DNA of 64,000 nucleotides from CAZUDO01 sp964618895 (GCA_964618895.1 CAZUDO010000057.1:243581-307580), one strand, 5' to 3'; shown: positions 50,439 to 59,844, counted from the first letter of the stretch. A program made the numbers and translations. The notes: generated from the letters alone by a model not told the origin.

Positions 50439-52556
50439 ATGGGGGTTGGCGAGGCGCAGCGGCCCCGGGATCCGTACCGGGACGAGATCGCACGGCGCGT
50501 GGCCGCCCGCGTTCCCCTCGGCGTCGCCATCTTCTTCGTGTGCGTCGCACTCAGCACCCTGTTCGAGGTGCTGCGCTTCCCGTCACGGCAGGTGTGGATG
50601 GTGTCCACCGCGGCCGGGTTCCTCGCCCTGGCCTGCGCGTGCTGGGCCTGGGCGCATCGCCGGCCGGCGTCGACCATCGCTCTGGTGATCGTGTTCGTGA
50701 ACGTCGTCGGGGTGGTGATCAACGCCTACCACGTGGCGGTGGGCGCCTCGCTGGCCATGTGCGTGTGGGTCGTGACCGCACTGCTCGCCACCAGCGCCGT
50801 GCTGTTCCCGTGGGGAGTGGCGGGGCAGGCGATGGCGTCGCTCGGCGCGTTGCTGTCCTATCCGCTGCATCTCGAGGCGGGGACGGCCGACCCGCTCACG
50901 TGGGGTGCGGGCGGGACGTATCTACTGGCGGTGGTCGGCCTCAGCATGTTCGGCGCGGCCTTGTTCGCGCGCCACGTGCGCGACGGGCTCCGCCTGCACG
51001 CGGCCCTCTCCGAGCGCGAGGCGCGCTTGCAGGGTTACTTCGACCTGTCGCTGGTGGGCACCGCCATCGTCACGGCCGAGGGCACGTTCGGCGACGGCAA
51101 CAACGAGCTCTGCCGGATGGTCGGCTACGCCCGCGCCGAGCTGCTCGGCGCCTCGTGGCGCGTGCTCGTGCATCCGCACGACCGGGCCGCGCTGGCGGCG
51201 GTGCTGCGCGGTGCGCTGGCCGGCACGACCGGCCCGGAACGTCTCGACCTACGCTGCGTGCGCAAGACGGGCGCGGCCTTCGACGCCATCGTGTCGCTGC
51301 GCGGCCTGCCCGGGCCGCAGGGGCTCGTCGACCACGCCATGCTGCTGGTGCAGGACGTGACCGAGCCCAAACGTGCCGAGGCTGAGCGCGCACAGTGCCT
51401 CGCCAGCGCCGAGACGGCACGCCGCCAGGCGGAAGAGGCCAACCGGGCGAAGGACGAGTTCCTGGCCACGGTGTCGCACGAGCTGCACACGCCGCTCACG
51501 CCGATCCTCGCCTGGTCGCATCTGCTACGGAAAGGCAGCCTGACGGCGGAGAAGACGGCGACCGCGCTGGCGGCGATCGAGGAGTGTGCGCGCACCCAAG
51601 CCCAGCTCATCGGCGACCTCCTGGACGTGTCGCGTGCGGTCGCCGGGGAGTGGCGCTTCGAGATGCGGCCCGTCGAGATGGCATCCGTGGTGCGGGCGGC
51701 GCTCGAGCTCATCCGGCCGGTCGCCGATGCCAAGGGGGTCGAGCTCGGCACGACGTGGCCGGCGTTGGTGGTGCCGGTCCGCGGCGACCGCGACCGCCTG
51801 CAGCAGGTGGTCGCCAACCTGCTCGCCAATGCGGTCGAGTTCACGCCCGGCGGCGGACGGGTGGACGTCGTCCTCGAGCGGGTCGGCTCGCGCGCGTGGG
51901 TGACGGTGCGCGACAGCGGGGAAGGGATCGCGCCCGAGTTCCTGCCGCACGTCTTCGAGCGCTTCCGGCAGGCCGACGGCTCCGCGGGCCGCCGCCACGG
52001 CGGGCTCGGGCTCGGCCTGGCCATCGTCCGCGAGCTGGTCGAGCGGCACGGCGGGACGGTGCGCGCCGAGAGCCCCGGCAAGGGGCTGGGGGCGACGTTC
52101 ACCGTCGGCCTGCCGTTGCTCGAGGACGCGGCGTTGGTGCGTCCGGACATGCCCGCCGGCCGGTCGAGCGCCGATCTCGCCGGCCTGCACGTCCTGGTGG
52201 TCGACGACGACCCGGGGTCGAACGCCGTCGTGAGTGCCATTCTCGGCGCCCGCGGCGTGGATGTGCGCACGGCCGGCTCGACGCCCGAGGCCCTCGAGAT
52301 CGCGTGCCGCTGGCAGCCGGACGTGGTGGTGACCGACATCGCCATGGCGGGCGAGGACGGCTATGCGCTCCTGCGCCGGCTGCGGGCGCGCAACGATGCG
52401 CTCGCGGCGGTGCCGGCGATCGCCCTCACGGCGCACGCCGGCGACGGCGAGCGCGTGCGCCTGCTGGCGGCGGGCTTCCGGGCGTACATCGCCAAGCCGT
52501 TCGATCCGGCTGAGCTGGCCGCGGCGGTGGCCGCGGCGGCGGGGGCGGTCGGCTAG
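50439..52556 (+). CDS. Hybrid sensor histidine kinase
   Basis: The 705-residue kinase has a six-helix N-terminal membrane region (residues about 25-178), a PAS domain (about 196-310), a dimerisation helix with phosphoacceptor His347 in SHELHTPLTP (His where Arg is usual), a HATPase domain (NLLANAVEFTP, DSGEGIAPE, GGLGLGLAI) and a C-terminal receiver with Asp633. No DNA-binding domain. The signal is unknown. It is divergent from the CusF/WD40 gene across about 100 bases, so copper sensing is possible. It could also be the missing kinase of the Tad activator. Confidence 0.93.
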   Translation: MGVGEAQRPRDPYRDEIARRVAARVPLGVAIFFVCVALSTLFEVLRFPSRQVWMVSTAAGFLALACACWAWAHRRPASTIALVIVFVNVVGVVINAYHVAVGASLAMCVWVVTALLATSAVLFPWGVAGQAMASLGALLSYPLHLEAGTADPLTWGAGGTYLLAVVGLSMFGAALFARHVRDGLRLHAALSEREARLQGYFDLSLVGTAIVTAEGTFGDGNNELCRMVGYARAELLGASWRVLVHPHDRAALAAVLRGALAGTTGPERLDLRCVRKTGAAFDAIVSLRGLPGPQGLVDHAMLLVQDVTEPKRAEAERAQCLASAETARRQAEEANRAKDEFLATVSHELHTPLTPILAWSHLLRKGSLTAEKTATALAAIEECARTQAQLIGDLLDVSRAVAGEWRFEMRPVEMASVVRAALELIRPVADAKGVELGTTWPALVVPVRGDRDRLQQVVANLLANAVEFTPGGGRVDVVLERVGSRAWVTVRDSGEGIAPEFLPHVFERFRQADGSAGRRHGGLGLGLAIVRELVERHGGTVRAESPGKGLGATFTVGLPLLEDAALVRPDMPAGRSSADLAGLHVLVVDDDPGSNAVVSAILGARGVDVRTAGSTPEALEIACRWQPDVVVTDIAMAGEDGYALLRRLRARNDALAAVPAIALTAHAGDGERVRLLAAGFRAYIAKPFDPAELAAAVAAAAGAVG

Positions 52557-55387
52557 CGACCGAACAGGCGGAGGAGGTCGCGTGCCAGCCCGGGCGCGAG
52601 CGACGAGGTCCGAGCCGATACCTTCGGCGCCCCCGGGGCGCCGGTGACAGTGAAGTCCATCACCTGGATGCCCTCGCGGCGCGTGCCGGTGAGCAGATCG
52701 CCCAGGACGGGGATGCGTCCGGCCGCTTGGTTGAGTCCGAAGTACGCCGGGATGACGGATCCTTCGATCGCGATTGTGCCCGCACGGCGGTCGATGGTGC
52801 CGCGGGCCGAGAGGCCGAGCGACGGCCCCGCCGCCACCAGGTTGCGGATGGTGACCACGTCGGCGTGCAGCAACAGGTCGACGGTCAGGCGGTCGAACAT
52901 GATGCCCTTGCCCGTGAGGCCGCTCGTGATGCCGGAGAGCGAGGTCGCCGCGGCCAGCTGCGCCAGCCAGGGCGAGCGCGTGAGGGTGAACTCGCGCACT
53001 TCCACGTGGCCGTCGAACGACGCCTTGGTCGCGGCGAGGTCGATGAGGCCGTCGGCGCCGAGGCGCCCGCCGCGGGCGTCGTCGTAGCTGCCGAGCGCCC
53101 GGAAGAGACCGCCGGCGTCGTCCGATGTGACGGTGAGCCGACTCGCCGTACCCGCCGGTCGTACGGCAACCGTAACGTGAGCGGGGGTGGGGCCACCGAC
53201 GATGGCGCGGGCGTCGATCGTCTGCCAACGCGTGCCGGCCGGCGTGCGGGTGGCGGACCCGGTCACGGTGGCGGTGGCGGTCGTGAGCGAGCACGGGTCC
53301 ACGGTACGCAGCACGCCGCCGGCGAAGACGAGGTCCGCCCGCGCCCGGCCGGGCTCGCCGGCCGCCTTGCGCAGGTTCAGAGCAGGGGCGTCCAGGCGTG
53401 CGGCGGCGAGGTCCACGTCGACGGCGACGGTGCCGCTGCCCGTGCGCGATCCGGCATATTGTGCGGTCACGGCGAGCGGGCCGTCGACCCAGTCGAGCGG
53501 GCGGTCGGCCAGGGCGGCGAACGCGCCCGCTGCGGCGCGGGCCGAGACCTGCACGTGCCGGCGGGGTGTGGTGCCGATGAGCTCCTCGTTCCAGTCGACC
53601 GTGAACGGCACGTCCTGCAGGCGCGCGTCGCCGGTGAGCTGGAGCGCGCGGGCGTCGAGCCGGAGGGCCAGCCGCCCGGTCGTCACGGCCAGGTCGCGCA
53701 GGACGCGTGGGACGGTCACGTCGCGCATGTCGACCGACACGGTCGGGGCGAGCGCCGGCCAGGTGACGGTGCCCGCAAGCGGCACGCTGAGGCCGATGCT
53801 TCCGCTCATCGTCCCGCCCACGCCGGCCAGCGGCACACCCAGCGTGCCGGCCAGAGCGAGCGGCGGCTCGTCCACCAGGGCGAGCGCGCGGGCCAGGGGG
53901 CCGCGCACCGCGGCCTGCACGGCGATGCGTCCGCCGGGGCGTGCGTCGAGCGGGACCCGCACGGAGCCGTGTACCAGCTCCAGCCCGGCGACCGTGCCGC
54001 GGGCGACGCGGAGGTCGAACGCCTGGTGCGAGAACGTTCCAGTGCCGGCCGCGCCAACGAGCGGTGACATGGGCGGCAGGTAGCGCGCCGACAGGCCCGC
54101 GAAGGCGAGAGAGCCCGCCACCGTGGCCGGGACGAAGGTGGTCGGGTCGGCGTCGGTCATCGTTCCAACGACCTGCAGGTCCAGCTCGTGGATGGCGCCG
54201 GCGACGACGTTGTTCGTGACCCACTGCCGTGCCTCGGGCGCCGTGGTGGGAGGCCACCACGGCGCGAGCCTGGCGACCGGTAGCCGTGTCACGGTGGCGT
54301 GCGCCTCGACGGTGCCGGACCCACGCAGCGGTGCCAGTTGCCCGCGCAGGCGGAGGCGCGGTCCGGCCAGATCGACGGTGAGACCATCCAGTCGGAGCGC
54401 GTCGGCGCCGCGGTCGACATCGAAGGCCAATGCCAGCCGGCGCACCGGCAGCGGGTCCGGCAGCAGGCCGGAGAGCGCAAGCTGTCCCGGCCCACCGGTC
54501 GCCTTCACGCGGGCGCGCCGGAGCCGCAGGGCGTCGTCCAGGGCGAGCCGGGCGTGGGCATCGACGGGCAGCTGCACGTCCACCGCCCGGGCCGCGATCT
54601 CCGGCGCGGGGAGCAGGGTGGCGGCGGCCGGCAGGTCGAGGTCGCGGACGGCGAGCCGCAGGTCGAGCGTCCCGGGCGGGCGGCGGTAGGCCGCCACGAG
54701 GGTCACGGGCTCCTTGCCGGCCTCGAGCTGTCCGGTCCCATGGCCGGCGAGGCCGTCACCGTCGGGACGGAGCACCAGTGTGACACCGGTCACATGCGAC
54801 ACGTGACCGCTGGCGCGGTCGACCAGCGCCAGGTCGCCGTCACGAACCTCGAACACGCGCAGGCGCACCGACGATCCACCGACGGCACGCGCACCGAACA
54901 GGCCGTCGGCGAGAAGGGGAAGGATCTCTTCGCTCTCGACCCCGGCCACGTCGCCGATGCCGACCCCGAACTGGCCGTCGAGCTGGCGCACGAGGCGCAG
55001 GCGCGGCCCGAGCAGCGTCACCTCGCGGGGCACGATGGCGCCCCGCAGCAACGCACTGCGATTCAACCGGATCGCCAGCGCCGGGATGGTGGCGACTTCG
55101 TCGTCGTCGTCGCCGCGCGCCTCGGCGTCGAGGAGACGGAGCTCGACGTGCCGGTCGCGGGCATCCCAGGCGAGCGTGGTGGTCCGGATGCGGACCGTGA
55201 GCGTACCGCCGGCGCCGCTCAGGGCGCGCTCCAGGATGGGGGTGAGGAAGGGCAGGTCGATGGGGCCGCGGGTGAGGCGCCACGCGAGGATCGCGGCCGC
55301 GGTCGTGCCGAGGGCGAACGCCACGGCGGCGAGCCGGAGGGCGAGGCCCGTGAGCGAGCGTCCGTTCATGGCGGGCGCCATGCTCAT
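52553..55387 (-). CDS. AsmA-like/YhdP-family envelope protein
   Basis: The 944-residue protein has one N-terminal helix (LAAVAFALGTTAAAILAWRLT) and a long beta-rich body built from AsmA-like repeats. It ends with a conserved AsmA/DUF3971-type C-terminus (FDRLTVDLLLHADVVTIRNLVAAGPSLGLSARGTIDRRAGTIAIEGSVIPAYFGLN). AsmA/YhdP proteins are thought to bridge the periplasm for phospholipid movement to the outer membrane. Together with the mla operon it indicates active lipid trafficking. Its stop shares CTAG with the converging kinase stop. ATG 55387 or 55369 could be the start. Confidence 0.85.
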   Translation of the reverse strand: MSMAPAMNGRSLTGLALRLAAVAFALGTTAAAILAWRLTRGPIDLPFLTPILERALSGAGGTLTVRIRTTTLAWDARDRHVELRLLDAEARGDDDDEVATIPALAIRLNRSALLRGAIVPREVTLLGPRLRLVRQLDGQFGVGIGDVAGVESEEILPLLADGLFGARAVGGSSVRLRVFEVRDGDLALVDRASGHVSHVTGVTLVLRPDGDGLAGHGTGQLEAGKEPVTLVAAYRRPPGTLDLRLAVRDLDLPAAATLLPAPEIAARAVDVQLPVDAHARLALDDALRLRRARVKATGGPGQLALSGLLPDPLPVRRLALAFDVDRGADALRLDGLTVDLAGPRLRLRGQLAPLRGSGTVEAHATVTRLPVARLAPWWPPTTAPEARQWVTNNVVAGAIHELDLQVVGTMTDADPTTFVPATVAGSLAFAGLSARYLPPMSPLVGAAGTGTFSHQAFDLRVARGTVAGLELVHGSVRVPLDARPGGRIAVQAAVRGPLARALALVDEPPLALAGTLGVPLAGVGGTMSGSIGLSVPLAGTVTWPALAPTVSVDMRDVTVPRVLRDLAVTTGRLALRLDARALQLTGDARLQDVPFTVDWNEELIGTTPRRHVQVSARAAAGAFAALADRPLDWVDGPLAVTAQYAGSRTGSGTVAVDVDLAAARLDAPALNLRKAAGEPGRARADLVFAGGVLRTVDPCSLTTATATVTGSATRTPAGTRWQTIDARAIVGGPTPAHVTVAVRPAGTASRLTVTSDDAGGLFRALGSYDDARGGRLGADGLIDLAATKASFDGHVEVREFTLTRSPWLAQLAAATSLSGITSGLTGKGIMFDRLTVDLLLHADVVTIRNLVAAGPSLGLSARGTIDRRAGTIAIEGSVIPAYFGLNQAAGRIPVLGDLLTGTRREGIQVMDFTVTGAPGAPKVSARTSSLAPGLARDLLRLFGR

Positions 55388-55414
55388 TTCATGGCGTGGT
55401 TGGTGGCACCAGCT

Positions 55415-55561
55415 TCATGTCCCTGGGGGCATCTCGACACCGTAGCGCTCGTAGGCGAAGCGAGCTCGACGGTCGAACGTCGCGAGCGGCGCACCTACGG
55501 CCCGCACGGTCGCTGCAATCAGGGCGTCGTACGCGGCGCACTTCCTCGGCTCTTCGGTGGT
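55415..55561 (-). pseudogene. C-terminal remnant of a PIN-domain toxin
   Basis: Without a start codon, the frame reads CAAYDALIAATVRAVGAPLATFDRRARFAYERYGVEM before a TGA at 55417-55415. This is the end of a VapC-type PIN domain (DALIAAT helix and the acidic residue in ATFDRR). The N-terminal half is missing, and the frame overlaps the end of the next upstream gene. It marks the start of the accessory zone. Confidence 0.65.
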
Positions 55562-56226
55562 CAGGCCATCGGCGCGCTGGCCGGCGTAGGGTTCCGCAGG
55601 GTAGCCTCACCGCTGGGGCGGGGCCTCCGCGGTGCAAACAGGGCTTGGATCAGAGTGCGGCGCCGCGTTAGGCGGTAGACGCAGTTCTGCAACTCCTGGG
55701 CGTTTTCGAGGGTGATCGTGAGCAGGTGCGTGCAGTCGCGCACCTCCTTCTCCCTGATCTTCTCGCTTCGGAGGCACGCCGCTCCGCTTGCGAGGTCAAC
55801 CGCGTTCGCACGGGCAATGTTCGCTCGAGAGGTCACTCGAAAGGTCAACAGACGCTCCAGCTTCGTGGTGAGTTCACTCGCCAGTTCCGCCTCCCGGTTC
55901 GGCAGGAACGCAAGATCATCGGGTCTCAGGCTGGTGAGTAGCGGGAGTGCGGCGGCAACTGGCATCCCAGGCAAGCCCCCCGTTCGCATCGCACCGTACG
56001 AGGCCCGCAAGGTCGCTGACAAGGAACTGCGAACGCTTCTTACGGCGACCTGGAGGGCCTTCAGGAGCTTCAAGCGTCTGCGATGCCCGGCCACGCGGTC
56101 AAAGATGGCGCGAACCGCTACGCCGGCAAGGATCGCAGCGAGAAGACCTCCCAGCGCCGTCACTACGGAAGAAGGGGCTTGCTCCACAAAAGGGCCTCCT
56201 CCCCCGAGAGAGACACCTCCCACCAC
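55561..56226 (-). CDS. Hypothetical membrane-anchored protein
   Basis: The 221-residue protein has a low-complexity start (MVGGVSLGGGGPF), one hydrophobic segment (VVTALGGLLAAILAGVAVRAIF) and a long cytoplasmic helical domain with Leu/Glu/Arg heptads (LPLLTSLRPDDLAFLPNREAELASELTTKLERLLTF). Codon use is less GC-biased than in the core genes, suggesting acquisition. No family is recognised. A PIN remnant lies immediately downstream. Confidence 0.55.
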   Translation of the reverse strand: MVGGVSLGGGGPFVEQAPSSVVTALGGLLAAILAGVAVRAIFDRVAGHRRRLKLLKALQVAVRSVRSSLSATLRASYGAMRTGGLPGMPVAAALPLLTSLRPDDLAFLPNREAELASELTTKLERLLTFRVTSRANIARANAVDLASGAACLRSEKIREKEVRDCTHLLTITLENAQELQNCVYRLTRRRTLIQALFAPRRPRPSGEATLRNPTPASAPMA

Positions 56227-57123
56227 CCCTTTTCTATCCGGTTCCTCGAGGTAAGGTCAGTCTAACAGCCCGTGCGCGGATGCGTCAACGACGCGATCGA
56301 GCCACGACACACAGTCACACGGACGAACATGTGACTACGCCACGCGAGTTCCTATCGGCGATCCAGGAGCGCGGAACGTGTCATTGCCGTCGGTACGTCC
56401 CCCGCACACAATGCCGGGGCTTCCGGCGTAGTCGCCGCCCTCCGACACTCCCTCTCGAAGACAGACCTGAGGGCGTTCGGTACGCGTGATGCCACGGCGG
56501 TCCGTGCCGCGTTGGATCATGCGACCCAGCGTGTGCAACACCGTATCCCGATCGCTGCGCGGTCGGGGTCTTGCCCGCACATCGGTCAATCTCTTTCTTC
56601 GTGACACATTCTACAACCACTATTGCAACTATCGTCGCCACCACTATCACGTGGCCCGTGCCGAACCGTTCTTTGAGATGCCGTTGGACGGCGTCGTGGC
56701 AAACGCTCTGCGTGAAGCACTCCCCGATTGGCCGCTCCCTCCGTGGCCAGGCGGAAAGTGCCTGGACCGGCCCACTGGCGAGCTGTACCAAGGCGCAGCG
56801 AGCGCACTGAGCCGGCAGCGTCGAATCGCGAGGCTTCATCTCGATACGTGTTTGTAGATTCGCAACCGTCGATCACCTCCCGACGGCCCGATTGCTCCAC
56901 CGAACACTCGTCGCGATAGCCGGGCAGCTAGCGCCGAGAACGCTCCCTTCCGCGCCGTTTCCGATAGGGTCGTCAACCACCCACGGCGGCGGGCGATGTC
57001 CCAGGTTCGTCCACACTCAAGTCGGCACCGGATCGGGTCGATACATAGGGCCGTGGACCCCGGCGGCCGCCCTCTCATGAACTCCGACAACGATCTGGTC
57101 GCGTTTTCCCGGATACCGAGCGG
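56227..57123. other. Intergenic or degenerate accessory stretch
   Basis: About 900 bases with lower GC and no confident gene. A continuous frame lacking a start codon (about 56339-56600, including ALRHSLSKTDLRAFGTRDA) has protein-like composition and could be a remnant. The best candidate gene is at 56651-56857. Confidence 0.45.
56651..56857 (+). CDS. Small hypothetical protein, possible 5'-truncated gene
   Basis: The frame ends with FFEMPLDGVVANALREALPDWPLPPWPGGKCLDRPTGELYQGAASALSRQRRIARLHLDTCL, which has the composition of a real protein. GTG 56651 and ATG 56678 are possible starts; further upstream the translation is not protein-like. No family is recognised and no good RBS is seen. Confidence 0.35.
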   Translation: MARAEPFFEMPLDGVVANALREALPDWPLPPWPGGKCLDRPTGELYQGAASALSRQRRIARLHLDTCL

Positions 57124-57300
57124 GTGGAGGAAACAACTGCGGCGCTCCCGTGCCGCGTGGCGGGCAAGCTTGTGTGGGTGCCGAAGGCCGGCATTCCTGC
57201 CGCTTGGCGGCTCGTGCGTCCCGGCGACTGGGCGGTGCTGGTCGTGACGCGCTGGGGGGCGGAGGGGCTCGGGCTCCCCGTGCCGAGGCAAGGGGATTGA
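57124..57300 (+). CDS. 58-residue hypothetical protein
   Basis: GTG 57124 starts a frame reading VEETTAALPCRVAGKLVWVPKAGIPAAWRLVRPGDWAVLVVTRWGAEGLGLPVPRQGD. The composition and conserved-looking Trp/Gly/Pro pattern suggest a genuine small protein. Its stop overlaps the next start (TGATG), so the two are coupled. Upstream the frame continues without a start, so a longer, broken gene is possible. Confidence 0.5.
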   Translation: MEETTAALPCRVAGKLVWVPKAGIPAAWRLVRPGDWAVLVVTRWGAEGLGLPVPRQGD

Positions 57301-57551
57301 TGCCCAGGGGACGGCGGCATGCCGCCGGGGCACCAGTGGCGGATGACGAGTCAGAGCCCGTCCTGATCCCGCCCAGCGAAGACGGTGGCGAGGTCTTTCG
57401 CGTAGTCGCGCGCGAGGGGATTGCGGTTCCAGAGCGCTGGGACGTGGACGCACGGGCATGGACGGCCGCCAGAAAGAGCCCAGTCATGATCGCCCACCTA
57501 TTGCCGGCCGGGCCTGAACTGCTCAAGCGGCTCCGCATCCTGACGCACTAG
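57300..57551 (+). CDS. 83-residue hypothetical protein
   Basis: ATG 57300 overlaps the stop of the previous small gene. The product ends DGGEVFRVVAREGIAVPERWDVDARAWTAARKSPVMIAHLLPAGPELLKRLRILTH. An acidic N-terminal half and a helical C-terminus resemble small antitoxin- or phage-like proteins, but I recognise no family. Its stop shares CTAG with the converging remnant at 57548-57757. Confidence 0.5.
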   Translation: MPRGRRHAAGAPVADDESEPVLIPPSEDGGEVFRVVAREGIAVPERWDVDARAWTAARKSPVMIAHLLPAGPELLKRLRILTH

Positions 57552-57757
57552 CCGCCCGGGGGCCGGGGCGGGGGCCTCAACCTGAACCATTCCCCGGCCG
57601 CCAGGTCCGCGCAGAGCCCCGCCACGATCGCCGAATCGAGGTCGATCGCGCGCGCCACTTCGTCCGGACGCGCAACCAAATGCTTCCTGAAGTACGCCAG
57701 GACGAGCAGATGGCGTTCCGCGCGAAGCGCGCGCGGCCTGGAGCGCGACGACGCGGT
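57548..57757 (-). pseudogene. Remnant with helix-turn-helix-like C-terminus
   Basis: Without a start codon, the frame reads ALRAERHLLVLAYFRKHLVARPDEVARAIDLDSAIVAGLCADLAAGEWFRLRPP before a TAG at 57550-57548. The ARAIDLDSAIVAGLCADLAAGEWF part resembles a winged-helix fragment. The 5' part is missing or lost to the adjacent gene, so this is a truncated gene. Confidence 0.4.
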
Positions 57758-57758
57758 A

Positions 57759-58739
57759 TTACGGGATCAAGATGCCCGAGGTAAAGGTGGTGAGGGCGCC
57801 GCGTTTCACCTCCACGCGGTCGACCTGTGGCACCGTCGTGCCGGGGACCACGAGGCCACGGATCCGGCAGCCGTTGGTCGACGGGTCGACACTGCAGCTC
57901 GCCACCGCGACGCCCCCGACGACGAAGCTGAGGCTCTCGCCATCGCACCCGTCGGTCAGGTTGCGCAGCGTCGCGTTGAGGCGGAGGTCGTCGTGCATGC
58001 CGCTCACGGTGTTCTTGCGCATCTTGATGGCGACGTTGCCCTGCCCCGTGGAGGAGAACCCGCACACGGGATCATTGGGGACCGGTGCGCACCCCGGCAG
58101 GACCAGGCCAGGCGGATCGCTGGTCAAGCTCCCGCCCGGCAAGAGGCAGTCGGCGTAGGACGTCACCAGTCGGACGGTATGGAACTGCCGTGTCTGGGCG
58201 ACCAGGGTGGGGACGAACGGGGTCAGTCCCCCGCGACGGATCTTCACGTCCCGCAGCTCGACGCCCGTTCGCTTCCCCGCGTCGAAGACCAGGGAGCCGA
58301 CGAACGTGCTGAGGCGCGTGGCCGGAAGGATGCATCCTCCGTTGGGGCTCACCACACACGCCGCCAGCGGATAGTCGGGAAGTTGAATCAGCGTGCACGC
58401 GCTGCCGCCGCAGTCGTCGAGCGTCAAGACCAGGGAGGCGGTCACCGTGAGCGTTTCCCCCGCGCATGCCGTCGACAACCGGATGAGCCGACCCTTCACC
58501 TCCAGGTCGTCGCGCAGCAAGGTGAAGGGATCGACGAACGCAAGCCGGACGGTGAGGTTGGCGTACGACCGAGCGTCGCGGAACATGCACGTGGGATCGT
58601 CGCTCGCGGGCGGGGCGGCCAGGGAGGTCGAGTAGCTGACCGCCCGCCTCGGCTCCGCGTGCGTGGCCAGGGCGGTTCGCGCCCAGAGGGCACCCCCCAT
58701 GCCGATGACTCCGACCATGACGAGACCGGGTATGCGCAT
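57759..58739 (-). CDS. Secreted Cys-rich hypothetical protein
   Basis: The 326-residue product (ATG 58739, GGAGG upstream) has a signal peptide (MRIPGLVMVGVIGMGGALWARTALA). Many paired Cys follow in beta-rich segments with two internal similar halves (MFRDARSYANLTVRLAFVDPFTLLRDDLEVKGRLIRLST and NVAIKMRKNTVSGMHDDLRLNATLRNLTDGCDGESL). This suggests a disulfide-stabilised duplicated domain. No family is recognised. It is probably an extracellular or periplasmic structural protein. Confidence 0.65.
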   Translation of the reverse strand: MRIPGLVMVGVIGMGGALWARTALATHAEPRRAVSYSTSLAAPPASDDPTCMFRDARSYANLTVRLAFVDPFTLLRDDLEVKGRLIRLSTACAGETLTVTASLVLTLDDCGGSACTLIQLPDYPLAACVVSPNGGCILPATRLSTFVGSLVFDAGKRTGVELRDVKIRRGGLTPFVPTLVAQTRQFHTVRLVTSYADCLLPGGSLTSDPPGLVLPGCAPVPNDPVCGFSSTGQGNVAIKMRKNTVSGMHDDLRLNATLRNLTDGCDGESLSFVVGGVAVASCSVDPSTNGCRIRGLVVPGTTVPQVDRVEVKRGALTTFTSGILIP

Positions 58740-59087
58740 CCTGCACCTCCTCCCAGCAAAGCTAGGCAGTCGTCGCCGAAGCACGGCGGTGTGGTGGCTT
58801 TCCCCGACATTACCCAGATGAACGGGCGAAGCCCGTTGTCAGGGCGAGCCCTACTCCTCTTGGGGGGTCTTGCCAAGGGTCCTTTGGCCCCTCCGCCCCG
58901 ACTCCGCGGACAACGCTCTCCGGCACGGTACGACAAGGCCGCTTCTGCTCGCGGACGGAGGCAGGCACGGCTCGGACGCAGGTCGGCCCGGAAGACAGGA
59001 CTGTCGGGAGCACACCGCGTCAGCATCGCGCTACGGCAGCCGGGCGCAACCCGACGATCCGGTCGAGGACGACGCTCCGCCTCAGAC
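58740..59087. other. Intergenic stretch with no recognised gene
   Basis: No convincing coding region is seen on either strand in these 348 bases. The plus-strand frame is open but reads as low-complexity Arg/Gly-rich sequence until the Hsp20-like tail at 59088. Confidence 0.4.
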
Positions 59088-59240
59088 CGACGAGTTGTAC
59101 CCCTCAGCCTCCCTGAGCCCGTGGTTGAGGAGGGATCAAGCGACTACTACGCCGATGGCGCCCTCGTGGTGACGCTCCGCAAGCAGGCTGCCGCCCAGGA
59201 CGCGGGGCCTACGGGCGACCCGGAAGCGGCGGCCCGCTGA
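59088..59240 (+). pseudogene. Possible Hsp20 C-terminal remnant
   Basis: The frame ends RRVVPLSLPEPVVEEGSSDYYADGALVVTLRKQ, similar to the last strands of the alpha-crystallin domain (xDGxLxVTLxK). No start codon or N-terminal half is present. It is short and the match is by eye only. Confidence 0.35.
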
Positions 59241-59355
59241 CGGCTTGACGCGCGTCTGCTGCCGAATCGAAACCATCATCGACAGCCCCCGGCGGGTATG
59301 ACGCAGTTGACGACCCGCTCGCCGCCGCCCAAGCTGATCGGAAGGTACGGCGACG

Positions 59356-59823
59356 GTGCAACCTGAAACGGCGAGCTGGTTGAACGAGAGCCGGGGCAGC
59401 GTCGGTGCGGCCCAACGCCGGTTCAACGACATCTCCTCGATGGATGTCACCGGCGCGGGCGCCCTGTTCATGTCGGCCGAGTACGCGGTGAAGGCGGTGA
59501 TCGTTGAGCACTACGGTTTCCTACCCCCGTCCTTTCAGACCCACCACAGGATCGTCAACCTCTCGCATCTGATCGGGTTGTGGTGGCAGCTCCCCCCCGA
59601 CCTGCGGACGCACTTGGCAGACCTTGCGCCCCTCGACCCCAACGTCCTCTACCCTCGCGAGACCCGACCCCAGCGACACCCGCCACGAACATACGAGACC
59701 TTGGTCTCGTCGTCATCGAACGCGGAGTGGCAGCAGCGCCTGACGACCGCGCCACGGTTCATCCAGTACATCGAGCGCGACGTGATCGGGAACCCAGCCG
59801 CCTTCGGCAAGCTAACCTTCTGA
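59356..59823 (+). CDS. HEPN-domain protein
   Basis: The 155-residue protein (GTG start, GGAAGG upstream) has a HEPN-like four-helix pattern: LNESRGSVGAAQRRFNDISSMDVTGAGALFMSAEYAVKAVIVEHYGF, followed by HHRIVNLSHLIGLWWQL. The canonical Rx4-6H RNase motif is not clear (RETRPQRH is the only weak candidate). HEPN proteins normally pair with an MNT nucleotidyltransferase, but none is adjacent. It may be an orphan of a toxin-antitoxin or defence gene. Confidence 0.6.
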   Translation: MQPETASWLNESRGSVGAAQRRFNDISSMDVTGAGALFMSAEYAVKAVIVEHYGFLPPSFQTHHRIVNLSHLIGLWWQLPPDLRTHLADLAPLDPNVLYPRETRPQRHPPRTYETLVSSSSNAEWQQRLTTAPRFIQYIERDVIGNPAAFGKLTF

Positions 59824-59844
59824 CATCGGCGCCGCTCTCACCTC

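Noticed and set aside
56381..56839. A 152-codon minus-strand frame with a hydrophobic stretch
   Set aside because: The hydrophobic run is the antisense of a His/Tyr-rich plus-strand segment, and no start context or family is seen.
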